The translations under genes were made by a program, and so were the position numbers. Source: Parastagonospora avenae f. sp. tritici 18332-5 (taxonomy: Eukaryota > Ascomycota > Dothideomycetes > Pleosporales > Phaeosphaeriaceae). From it: DNA of 64,000 nucleotides. The notes under the pieces were generated by a model. It had not been told where the DNA came from and made no database searches. It saw only the letters and a program-made list of their open reading frames with translations. Of the stretch, positions 46,209 through 55,830 are shown one piece after another (the stretch's first letter is position 1; every line of letters starts with the position of its first letter). The stretch spans positions 124,001 to 188,000 of the forward strand of contig JAFJTR010000020.1 of the NCBI GenBank assembly GCA_022559985.1, in the 5' to 3' direction.

Positions 46209-47621
46209 ATGTCGCGCGTTCTCCAGACGATCGTTGCGGCACTGGCTATCGTACCGGTCGCCCAAGGCCACACATGGATCGAGCAACTGCGCAACGTCAA
46301 CGATAAAGGCCAGTACGTCGGCGAGTACGGTTATCCCCGCGGTATGGTCGCCAAGACCGACCCGGGCTTTAACGGTTTCAGTATGAATTATGAGATTCCT
46401 GCTGGAACAGGTCCCCCAGGTGATAATGTCTTCATACGGAACGACACTATTCTTTGCCACAAAGACCAACGCCAGCAGAAGCAGTCTTCCAACAAGTACC
46501 CTCGTCTTCAAGCTGTTCCCGGAGGCTTCATTGCCATGCGCTACATGGAAAACGGGCACGTCACTAAGCCCGAAAACCAGAAAGGCAAGCCAGAGCACGC
46601 CGGCACGGTCTTCGTCTACGGTACCACGCAACCCAAGGAGGACGAGAAGCTCGTCGATGTTCTTCATTGGACACAGGATGGCAAGGGCGGAGATGGCCGT
46701 GGTACTCTCATCGCTACCAACAACTACGATGACGGACGGTGCTACGAGACTAACGAGACTCCCGAGTACCAACAGCGCGCCAAAAAGGTTCCCAATTATG
46801 CTATGGGTCAAGGCGACGATGGTCCAGGTACCATGCCTTTGTTCTGCGAGACCAACGTACAGCTCCCCAAGACAGCCGACTTGGGCAAGCCCTACACCAT
46901 GTATTGGGTTTGGCAGTGGAACACAGCTCCTGGCATTGATCCTACCTATACGAAGGGCAAGGACGAGTACTACACCACCTGTATCGATGTTGACGTCGCT
47001 TCAGCGGATGTTGCATTGGCTGCCGATGCTGAGCCAAAGTTTGCTCTTGGTCAGCAAGACGCCATGGCTAAGGCTGTACCTGACTTCGCCTCTCGCACCG
47101 CTGCCATGACAGACCCTCTCAAGGGTGAAGTGGGCCCAATCTTCGGAGGAGGCAACCAGACTTCCGCACCATCTGCTCCTGCTGCTGGCGCTCCCTCTCA
47201 AGCACCTGCGCCCACACCTGCGCCTGCACCTTCACAGGCACCGGCACCTTCATCCCCAGCTCCCCCACTGTCAGGCCAACCACCCCAGGCTTCCGATCCA
47301 GCTATTGTACCCACACTCACTCAGCGTCCCGGTGCCGCTCCATCAAGCCCCCCTGACGGTGAAAACGTGGTCACGGTAACAGATACTGTCTTTGTTACCA
47401 TGACCGCCTCTGAGACTGGAGCGCCGCCTTCCACTATGGTAACTTCCAAGCGCGCCGTCTCATCTGCCATTTCACAGGCCCCACCCGCAGCTGGTATCAC
47501 TCCTCCAGCCGCAAAGTCAAGCTTTGCCGGCGTCGCACCCTCGGGATCTGCAGCGCCATCGAAGCTCCCAGGCTTCGACATGTCCAACCCTCACGGCGCC
47601 AAGTTCCGCGGTATGTTCTAG
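46209..47621 (+). CDS. secreted LPMO-like protein with N-terminal His (DUF7492 type)
   Basis: A single exon of 470 aa. The signal peptide (residues 1-20) ends AQG, so the mature protein starts with H21 in HTWIEQLRNV. Lytic polysaccharide monooxygenases need an N-terminal His for their copper brace. A second candidate brace His is in MENGHVTKP. Core blocks are GYPRGMVAKT and YTMYWVWQWNTAPG, then DEYYTTCIDVDV. I recall these as DUF7492, a fungal family resembling LPMOs in layout. A long Ala/Pro/Ser linker (about 315-440) follows, with no known binding module, and the end reads NPHGAKFRGMF. Copper oxidase activity is inference from layout. It may instead be a copper-binding surface protein. Confidence 0.82.
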   Translation: MSRVLQTIVAALAIVPVAQGHTWIEQLRNVNDKGQYVGEYGYPRGMVAKTDPGFNGFSMNYEIPAGTGPPGDNVFIRNDTILCHKDQRQQKQSSNKYPRLQAVPGGFIAMRYMENGHVTKPENQKGKPEHAGTVFVYGTTQPKEDEKLVDVLHWTQDGKGGDGRGTLIATNNYDDGRCYETNETPEYQQRAKKVPNYAMGQGDDGPGTMPLFCETNVQLPKTADLGKPYTMYWVWQWNTAPGIDPTYTKGKDEYYTTCIDVDVASADVALAADAEPKFALGQQDAMAKAVPDFASRTAAMTDPLKGEVGPIFGGGNQTSAPSAPAAGAPSQAPAPTPAPAPSQAPAPSSPAPPLSGQPPQASDPAIVPTLTQRPGAAPSSPPDGENVVTVTDTVFVTMTASETGAPPSTMVTSKRAVSSAISQAPPAAGITPPAAKSSFAGVAPSGSAAPSKLPGFDMSNPHGAKFRGMF

Positions 47622-48190
47622 TTGAACGTTTCGTGCCCTTTGGAGTTTCTTTGTTCATATCATCGTCTGCATTTCCTTGCTTGTACATGTTTCTGATACC
47701 CCGTTTCTTGTGGCAGGCCATAAGCGCAAGCATAAGTTTCAAGACAAGAGGGCATCCTCATTGATTAGGTCACGACTGCATAGTTTGGCGTTTTGGGATG
47801 GATGAAAACGATGGGATATACCCCCTGCATAGCATAGCGGATAGGCGTTTGGGTTTTAATTTTGCGATCGGCGCATCGCTGGAGTAGGAATTGAAGATTT
47901 TGTCACAATGTTGTGTGTTTGCGTGAACGGTCATTGTGTGCACTTGTGATCTTGCTGTCAAGAGTATCTGATCATATATCGTGTCTAGCGTACCATCAGT
48001 GAATGAACATTGTGTGCCCACGTGTCTTTGTGTCCACCTATAGCGTGGACCTAGAAATATCTCACACTACGTAGCGAACATCACACCGTAGCGAGAAAAT
48101 CATATATACATAGACTTCTGAACAACAAATTTTCTCCTCCAGCTAGATATCTATCCCATATTATAGGAGGTAGATGCACAGAGTCTTCCT
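47622..48190. other. intergenic, nothing recognised
   Basis: 3' flank of the LPMO-like gene. AT-rich from 48050 to 48180. It marks the left edge of the accessory region. Confidence 0.5.
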
Positions 48191-48550
48191 CTACTGCCTA
48201 ACCGCGTCGTTTAGTAAATTACCAATCTCATCGTCGCTGTCACGAGAGGCAACGAGCAGTGACGTCAGAGCTTGCGGAGAAGCTTGATTGATATGCTACA
48301 GACGATTCTCAGGTATAATACAAGAGGATAGCTAAGGAGCAATCAAGCTACGTACAAGCAAGCTGAAGATAGAAGGTGTTAGACGGCACGTGCGCATAAG
48401 CGAGCGCAAGGGCGTCACGTGCAAGTGTCGCGGTAGGATACCGTCACAGTCGCCATCACGGCTTAAAAGTGGGGGCGTTTCTTCACCGCGTAGTAACACT
48501 CCTCTGCTGCAGCTCTAACACGAAGCTCTTTTCACTCCCAATACTGACAT
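48191..48550 (-). pseudogene. small two-exon gene of unknown function, nonsense at codon 12
   Basis: Reading 48550-48356, then 48295-48191 after a 60-nt intron (donor GTACGT, acceptor CTGTAG), gives about 98 codons of protein-like sequence. It contains GEETPPLLSRDGDCDG, HLHVTPLRSLMRTCRL and SLLVASRDSDDEIGNLLNDA. The only break is TAG at 48515-48517, one C-to-T change from CAG. I do not recognise the family. An ATG inside exon 1 (48397) would give an intact 48-aa product. This may be a fragment of a repeated accessory gene or element. Confidence 0.45.
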
Positions 48551-48888
48551 ATAGCAGTATCCAAGCCTAAGAGCCCAGGACTACGCTGGTAGGCCGTATT
48601 CAGCCCTATAGCGGCAATGAAACGATGATTCATGCCGCGTCGCCCCGCCGATCGGTACTTCATTGACTTAAGCGAGCCAACCCCGCTCGCTCCGAGGCAC
48701 CCTCAGCACCCTCACGTAATAATAACAGTATAATACAAGCCACAGAGGCCAATATTGTGGCGCACCAACCACCTGACCATCGACCCCAGCGAGCAGACAT
48801 AGAGCTTAGTAGCGTGCTGAGAAGTTTGTGTACTTTTCTTTAATTACTAGCACTAAAAAGTTGCGAAGGCTACTTCTTCGGCTTCCTC
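48551..48888. other. 3' flank of the NLR gene, possible coding remnants
   Basis: Protein-like stretches occur in both directions (for example MPRRPADRYFIDLSEP, plus strand, from about 48631), but no complete gene. It could be decayed repeat sequence. Confidence 0.3.
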
Positions 48889-51310
48889 CTAAGAAATCGC
48901 AAAAGCGACCTTTCTTTTTTTGCTTGGTGGTTGCTCTGTAACGGCATGCCCCTTCTGACGACGGACCAGAATAGCTAAGTTGTGGCCAGCTGCCTTAGTC
49001 TTAGAATGATCGTCGCCAAGAATCCGCCTCATCTTCTCTAGCACTTCCTTCATCATCACAGCCGCCTCGTCCAGCTGGCCTTGGTCTCCGAGCGTGGACG
49101 CGAGGTTGTTCATCGCCGAGATGGTGGAAGGATGCTCTTCGCCAAGAATCCGCCTCATCTTCTCTAGCACTTCCTTCACCATGACAGCCGCCTCGTCCAG
49201 CTGGCCTTGGTCTCCGAGCGTGGACGCGAGGTTGTTCATCGCTGAGATGGTGTCAGGATGCTCTTCGCCAAGAATCCGCCTCCTCTTCTCTAGCACTTCC
49301 TTCTTCATCACAGCCGCCTCGTCCAGCTGGCCTTGGTCTCCGAGCGTGGACGCGAGGTTGTTCATCGCTGAGATGGTTTCAGGATGCTCTTCGCCAAGAA
49401 TCCGCCTCCTCTTCTCTAGCACCTCCTTCATCATCACAGCTGCCTCGTTCAGCTGGCCTTGGTCTCTGAGCGTGGACGCGAGGTTGTTCATCGCTGAGAT
49501 GGTGGAAGGATGCTCTTCGCCAAGAATCCGCCTCCTCTTCTCTAGCACTTCCTTCTTCATCACAGCCGCCTCGTCCAGCTGGCCTTGGTCTCTGAGCGTG
49601 GACGCGAGGTTGTTCATCGCTGAGATGGTGGAAGGATGCTCTTCGCCAAGGATTTGTCTGTTCTTTAATAGAATAAAATCTTCCAGCATGCGCACTTCTG
49701 GCCACCGTCCGAGACTTCTGATGAACACTCCTACCCGCTCCAGTTCGTCAAGAATTCCTTCCGTAATTCCAGCTGATCTGCCCATTGCGCCTGTTAGCCC
49801 GGCAAAGCTTGCCATCACGTGCGGCACCACCCGGAGCTTGTCTTTCGGCGCGCTGCTGCAGCTCTCCGCCGCTTCCACAACAAGTCCAAATGTAGCCTGG
49901 CTAAACTTGCACTGGTCTTCCTCTGCCAGCCTGTCATAGCTCCAAGCATGCACTAGCTTGTGCATTGCGTAGCTCTTCTGATCTTCCTTCCATTGCACAA
50001 GCCAGTATTTCTGCAACACTCGAAAGCACTCTTCGATCTTGTACACGGTCACCGCCTGCTCTGGAGAGATGAGCCATCTCCAGCTTGTTTTCGCTGCGTC
50101 ATCTACTATATCCGCTCTTTCTGTCTGCCTACTAATGCCGAAGAGCTCTAGGAAGATGTCGTCGAAGCTTAAGAAAGAGAGCATCGTCATCAGCACAGAC
50201 GCCTCCACACACTGATCGGCAACTGCGCGAAACGACGTCTCCCACGTCGTGAGCACGCTCTCACTGTACTGGTGGACTAGGTGCTCAGGGTTCTGCCTGA
50301 GGAGCTCGTGCCGCCGCTGTCTGTACTCAGGCAGGTACGCCGCGATGTTGGACTGCAGCCGCGGCGTCGTTCCTATGTACGTAGCAGCAAGCGTGACAGC
50401 CAGCGCCAGATACCCGAGCTCTTTGACAATCGCCTTGATGTTATTTCCAGTGGCTAGATCATTGCGGGGCAGCCGCGAATACCTGTAGAAAAGCTCGGCG
50501 GCCTGCGCCTCGTCCATTTCGCCAACCTGCACACCGTCCAGCTGGGTCATGTCCTTCGCAGTGCTGCTCCGGCTTGTGACAATAACGTGCAGCGAGGTTG
50601 CATTTGGAATGAAGTGCTTCATGTCGATATACCCGCTGGACTGGCTGTTGTCGATTGAGTCGGCGCCGTCGAACACCATCAGCCACGGCCCCTGTCGGTC
50701 AGCGAACCAGCTCTTCACCCTAGTCACAGCATCGTCCACGCTGATAGTATCTGTTCTTGTGGCTATCTGCACTCTAAACAGCGTTTGGTAGAGGTGGACG
50801 AAGTCGCGCTCGAGCGACTCCTTCTGACCTGCCTCAATCCAAAAGGTTGCTTTGTACTCGGTCCGGTGCCGCTGCACGTAATCTAGTACTAGCTGCGTTT
50901 TCCCCATTCCACCAAGCCCCGACACAACGAGCGTCTTCGAGCTTTTGTCCACTGCATGGTCGCGAAGCTGTGTCCTAATTTGGTCGTGTAGGCGGTCGCG
51001 CGGAACATACGCCTTAACGGGCTCGAGGGTGGAGTGCGCAAACTGCCCCGCGTAGTCAGAGCAGGCGGCAGCAGTAGTGTCTGCATGTCGTAATTGTCAA
51101 AGACGTCCAAGGTAAGGCAATAGTTAGTAAAGGATACTCACTAATAGTAATGCCAACGGCGTTGCCTTGAAAGAGTACGCCGCCTAAGACATGCGCCGGC
51201 CCGAAGTGCGAGCCTTGCTGGTGGATCTGCGTGTCGCTAGTAGTAGGTTGCGCGCTTTCTTGGTAGGTGGGCGTATGCGCTAGTTGCGCTGGCCATCCTG
51301 GCAATTCCAT
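48889..51310 (-). CDS. NB-ARC/TPR NOD-like receptor with N-terminal amyloid-type motif
   Basis: Two exons, 51310-51142 and 51080-48889 (61-nt intron with a CTAAC branch), give 786 aa. Residues 33-53 form a Gly/Asn/Gln motif (GSHFG..., GGVLFQGN...) matching the C-terminus of the lipase next door. After a linker (TLEPVKAYVPRDRLHDQI) comes the NB-ARC domain: Walker A GLGGMGKT (111-118), Walker B WLMVFDGAD (189-197), VIVTSRS (about 223), a GLPL-like LGYLALAVTLA (about 279) and an MHD-like YAMHKLVHAW (about 428). From about 530 there are five near-identical 42-residue TPR units plus a diverged sixth. The C-terminus PPSKKRKV resembles a nuclear signal. Fungal NLRs of this layout sense non-self or danger signals and seed amyloid folding of an effector. 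Confidence 0.93.
49005..49760 (-). repeat. 126-bp tandem repeats encoding TPR units of the NLR
   Basis: The phase marker gatg(c/a)tc...cgccaag recurs at 49005, 49131, 49257, 49383, 49509 and 49635, exactly 126 bp apart. Units differ at only a few codons, such as HPS/HPE/HPD, LRDQ/LGDQ, LDEA/LNEA and KKE/MKE/VKE. Such high internal identity implies recent duplication or repeat homogenisation. Confidence 0.95.
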
Positions 51311-51693
51311 GATGGCAGCAGTGGTAGAGCGCTGAAGATTGCGAACAAGGTGTCATTGTTGCACTTCCTGCAGCCTCAGCTGGTCTCAGCTGGGGATGTG
51401 GCAATGCTGTCGAGGCGCGCTGAGCTGGGCGGAGGCTGATCAGGGGATTGGCCGTGCTGTGTTCGCGTCAGCCAGTGTTGCAGCTGGCGGAGGGCTGCGC
51501 GCTGCAAAGGCCATGCCCCAACGCGTTAGGCTGCAGTAGAGCAAGAGCTGAAGTCCTCTATAGGTAGACGAACCTACTCATTGGTCCTTAGCAGTTGAAA
51601 CGCAGGCAGGTGTTTAGTCCTTCACTACGCCTACACGTCTTGCTCGCCGCCCACACTCAGAGTTGGTCCAAAGAGTCACACTACAGAACAACT
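51311..51693. promoter_or_regulatory. shared divergent promoter of the NLR and lipase genes
   Basis: Only 383 bp separate the two divergent start codons, so both promoters must lie here. A near-repeat (cagctggtctcagctgggg) is at 51368-51387. No TATA box was clear. Co-expression is likely but is an inference. Confidence 0.55.
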
Positions 51694-53051
51694 ATGCCGA
51701 GATGGTCGTGGCTCTCACGCAAACAGGGTTCCGGCGACGACCGATCCTCCTTTAACAACACGCCTATACCACCGTCTGCACTGACAGCGTCTTCTTCGCG
51801 AAAGCTTTTCCCTTCTGGGCTGGAATTGTTACACGATGGGGAGAACAGCATTGTTGAGTAAGTCGATCGGAAATGACTGCCCGTCCCTGCTAGCCTCTAC
51901 CGAGTCGGCACGCACAGTGCGATACAGCAAGAACTCGCTGACCATCCCCACTCTAGTCTGATCTTCGTACATGGCCTTACTGGAGACCGAGAAAAGACAT
52001 GGACGGCTAAAGATGCTACTGAGCCATGGCCTAAACTCCTGCTGCCAGCAAAAGTACCGAATGCCCGCATACTCACTTTTGGCTATGACGCATACGTAAG
52101 TGACTGGCGAGGCATGGTCTCAAAGAACAGGATCGGTAACCACGCGATGAACTTGCTAGCTGGTGTAGCTAGCTACAGAGAAGAAGATGACACTGTATGC
52201 TCTAACTATGACCCTGCAAGATCGCAAACTCAGGACAACAGGACACCCGCCCGATCATATTCATCTGCCACAGCCTAGGAGGTCTTGTGTGTGAGGATGT
52301 AAGATATTCAGCTAAGCGATCAGCCGACTCCAGCTGCTGATCTGCCCTCAGGCTCTCGCTACAGCACAGCAACGACCAGAAGCACACATCAAGCGAGTCC
52401 TTGACTGCTGTCGCGGCATTGTATTTCTTGGCACACCTCACCACGGCTCAGGTCTAGCACACTGGGCAGAAAGTCTGGCAAAAGCTATCGGTTTGCTCAA
52501 ACAGACCAATGCGGAGATTCTTGCGGTCCTCCAAAGCGACTCGGAAGTGCTCGAGCGGATCCAGGGTAGCTTCCACACCATGATCCGTGCACGTAACCAG
52601 AACCGGCTTGCGCCGATTGAGATTACTTGTTTCTACGAGGAGCTGCCTTTGCTTGGCGTTGGCACCGTGAGTTGAAAGCTGATTAGACGCTGAAGCGTAA
52701 CTCATCTCATCGCAGATCGTCCCGGCGCATTCGGCTATCTTGCCCGGCTATATTCCAATTGGCATACGACAGAATCACATGGACATGACGAAATTTAGTG
52801 CACTCGACGACCCTGGGTTCGTTGCCGTCGCTAGTGAGGTTCGCCGATGGGTTAAGGCGCTTATTGTGTCAGCGGATGACAGCAAATATACTCGAGAAAG
52901 CACTTGGGGCCCGCCAACGAATCGCAATAGCCCTGGAGCAGTTGGTGCGCCAGAGTCGCGAGTCTCGAGGATCACTCAAGGCGGCTCGCACTACACGGGT
53001 GCAACTACCGTTAACGGAGGATCACTCTTCCAAGGGAACTATGTAGGATAA
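51694..53051 (+). CDS. fungal lipase-like effector (alpha/beta hydrolase) with C-terminal amyloid-type motif
   Basis: Five exons, 51694-51857, 51957-52194, 52242-52298, 52352-52666 and 52716-53051, give 369 aa. The hydrolase fold starts LIFVHGLTGDREKTW. The nucleophile elbow CHSLGG holds Ser145, FLGTPHHGSGL follows, and the likely catalytic His is H279 in RQNHMDMTKF. This is the lipase domain often fused to, or encoded beside, fungal NLRs. The last 22 residues (348-369; GSHYTGATTVNGGS, LFQGNYVG) match residues 33-53 of the divergent NLR. Inference: NLR oligomers template this tail into an amyloid and switch the lipase on to attack membranes. Intron 2 (47 nt, 52195-52241) was placed to restore DTRPIIFICHSLGG. 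The other introns have good consensus. Confidence 0.9.
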
Positions 53052-53921
53052 GGTAGCAGTTCCGCATCGACTAGCTGAATAGGCACTGTGTACTAAATTG
53101 AATTGGCAGGTCAGCTGCTGATTGTCTAATTACTTAATTAATTCTAGTCTATTCGAGAGCCTTTAATCTGCTGTCACGTGCAAGCTATTTTCAGAAACAG
53201 AGGTGTCCATGACTTCCTAACGTACGCGTTTGCTCCCCATCACCATCCACGCCAGACTCATCATAAACAGCGCCAGCGTTCCATAGAGGAAAAAGCACAA
53301 AGCCAGCAGTATCTCACTCCTAACGAAGAGAAGGCTGCCGGAGGTTCTTGTTGCTGATATCCAGCCTCAGCAGGCCTGTGCGCATCAAGTTCATAGCCTC
53401 TCTAATTACTTGCTTATCTTCGTCGCAACATCTACCCCGCAAGAAATACACCAGCCGCCGACAAACGACCCGAAGGAGTTATTCTGAGACTCCGCGTCGC
53501 TGAGACTTCGCGTTGATGACACGCAATGCTAGAGCTAAGACAAGCCCTGGTATGGGATACACTCCCGCATAAGATCTACTGTATCCGCCACAACACTAAC
53601 GGTAGGCTACTAGTGAAAGGCCTTAAGCAAGGATTTAGCTCATTCAGGTCCAGCCAAGCCCCTCGGATGACGGTTCGTTAAATTCCGATACCACTAACTT
53701 TGACGATGCGTTTACAGTGAAGCATAACGATGACGGACACACCGAGGATGGGCGCAACGAGCATGGGCACAGCAAGTACGGCGGTAGAACTACGGGCGTA
53801 CGGCGTCTAGCACAGAGATAGTATCGTATCGAAAGTACTACAAAGACGAAATATGATAGCATGTCGCAGCCTGCGCGAAGCCTGCCTGAACCGATCTAAG
53901 CTCATCATCCTATATCTTCCA
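53052..53921. other. AT-rich flank with possible coding remnant
   Basis: A plus-strand stretch at about 53645-53821 reads as a hydrophilic peptide (DDGSLNSDTTNFDDAFTVKH), with stops on either side. It may be a remnant of a repeat. No gene is supported. Confidence 0.35.
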
Positions 53922-55830
53922 CTACCACATCCGCGCCACTGGGGCTTTCCAAGCCTGTACTTCGCCCGACCTCGCACCTGCAGCCTTTGGCTCTAAGATT
54001 TTAGCTCTTTCTCCGCCTTCAGCAATCTGTACTCGCGGTACATTGGCCCTGGGTTGAGAGGGGCCAACGCCTTCCGCAACCTGTATGCTGCTTGCACGCA
54101 CTACCTTGGCCTTCGATCCTGAGGGACCAGCATCCGTAACCTGTGTGTTACTGGTCCGTGCTACCTTGGTCTTTGGCTCCAGCACCTCTGCGTCTTCTGC
54201 AGCACCCTTCCGCTTTCGGCCACGCTTCTTGCCTGTCGTAGCTTCTTCTACCTGCAGTGGAGTACTCGCAGCCTGTTTAGCCGCCTTCTTAGCTATCGTT
54301 TCGGCTTTCTTAGCCTCTTTTGCCTCATCCTCCGCTCGTGCAATCTGGAGGTCTTCATACGTTATGACCTTAGCTCTCCCGAGTATCTTTGACTTAGTCG
54401 ATCGTCGAGCTTTGCCCTCGTTATTTGTTCCCTTCAAGAATCTATTCTAATCGCGAAGGAGAGCGTTCTTAGTAAAGACTGTTAGGGCGGCCTTATAGAC
54501 TTTCTGTTGCAGCCTCTCTTTACGCTGGGTACTTAAGTCGTTATTAGTTATTTGTGTGATCATGTTAAGTAGCGACGTTAGTCCCTCCGAAGACACTGGC
54601 GTTGTAGGCGTTAGCAATTCTGCGTATAGTGGACGAGACTCTACACTCTCACGAGCATTCAGAATAGTTACCGTTAGGTCAGCAGGCTTTGGCGGGTTCG
54701 GTATATCCGCAAGGACTCTGTCAGGGTTGAATAGGAATAAACCGCTTCCTCTCCATGCAGCGAGAATATTCCTCTTCGTGAGCGCCCTTTCCCTCGCAGG
54801 ACTGTATATATATGTAAAATGCTGCTTGCCAATTGTACCTACTCCGCCTCGCTCCATTCGTTCAACCTGGTCGCGGTAGGCTGCCTTTAGCGGGCTAAAT
54901 GCTGCGACATCGCAGGGCTGGAGCTAATGGGATGTATGAGATGGCATGCGGTATAGCTTAATATTGTTCTCAAAAGAGAACTCTATGATTTTGAGTGTCT
55001 TATGTGTACCGAATCCGTCCAAGATAAGTATACGCGGCCTGCTGTTCGCCCGCTGTTTAGTCTGGGGATCGAATACCTGCTTCAGCCACTGTAGGCTGAT
55101 ATGAGTCGGTAAATCCCGAGTCAGATAACGCATAGACCCAACCAGGGGTAGGATGTGTGGTCCAATTAGCTCGGTGGGTTGAGGCGGGCCAGATTATCAT
55201 AGGGTCTAGACACCTACCGTCGGCGGAGATACATTCCACAGCAGTTACTATAGTCCGCTTGACGCGTGCGCCTCTGTAGCCGCGTATATGGTCCTTACCA
55301 ACGAGGACTTTAACGGAATTAAGCATGCTAAGCATTACTCTACTCTCGTCTATGTTATAGACGTTCTCTGGAAGAACATCTGGCTCATGTAGCACTGGCC
55401 CGACCACCTCAAACCACTCAACAACCTTATCGTAGATATTATACCGGTTCCAGTCCTGCGGTCTATTCTTTTTCGCGACGATCTCCAGCCGGCGTCTCTC
55501 AAACAGCTTGACCCAGTTTACGTGAGGAAGCTTTAGTGGTCTATCCGCTTTAGGTCGGTGACGAGTGGCACTGAACGCTATAGCTGATAGATGCTTCATC
55601 CGTATAGGAAATCCGAGGGCACTAGACTGTAGCACGAAATCGACGACGGCGTCCTCTTCATAGGGGTAGAGGTATCGTTGGCCTACAGCTTTGGATTCTT
55701 TCAAGGGTCGTCCGTTCGCACGATAAGTGACAGTAGAGAGAGGGACGTTACTATATGCGGCTCAAGCAGTTAGTGTATTAGCAATGCCATCAGGAAGGCT
55801 TTCCGCCAGTGCTTGACTGGCTTTATCCAT
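53922..55830 (-). mobile_element. decayed Fot1/pogo-type (Tc1-mariner) transposase
   Basis: Starting at 55830 (MDKASQALAESLPDGIANTL), an HTH region leads to the DDE domain: WFEVVGPVLHEPDVLPENVYNIDES with the first Asp, then GARVKRTIVTAVECISADG, DPMIIWPA, ILILDGFGTH with the second Asp, and LQPCDVAAFSPLKAAYRDQ with the third. The C-terminal tail is Lys/Arg-rich (TGKKRGRKRKGAAED). Breaks: TGA at 55764-55762, a frame change near 55090-55115, TAG at 54926-54924 and TAG at 54449-54447. All three stops could come from one C-to-T change. I found no terminal inverted repeats by eye, so the element ends are unknown. It cannot encode an active enzyme. Confidence 0.88.

Noticed and set aside
46179..46811. 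210-aa minus-strand frame
   Set aside because: Antisense to the LPMO-like gene, whose signal peptide and mature His make the plus strand clearly coding.
49005..49760. Regular 126-bp repeats that could suggest an array such as CRISPR
   Set aside because: The units are contiguous, lie within an open frame and encode TPRs. There are no spacers, and the genome is eukaryotic.
49094..49939. 281-aa plus-strand open frame with internal repeats
   Set aside because: It is the antisense of the 126-bp TPR repeats of the NLR. The minus-strand frame has the NB-ARC and TPR signatures, so this one is a shadow.
52083..52241. GTAAGT at 52096 in the lipase gene as a donor site
   Set aside because: Reading through gives YVSDWRGMVSKNRIGNHAMN, a conserved segment of this lipase family, so no intron was placed there.
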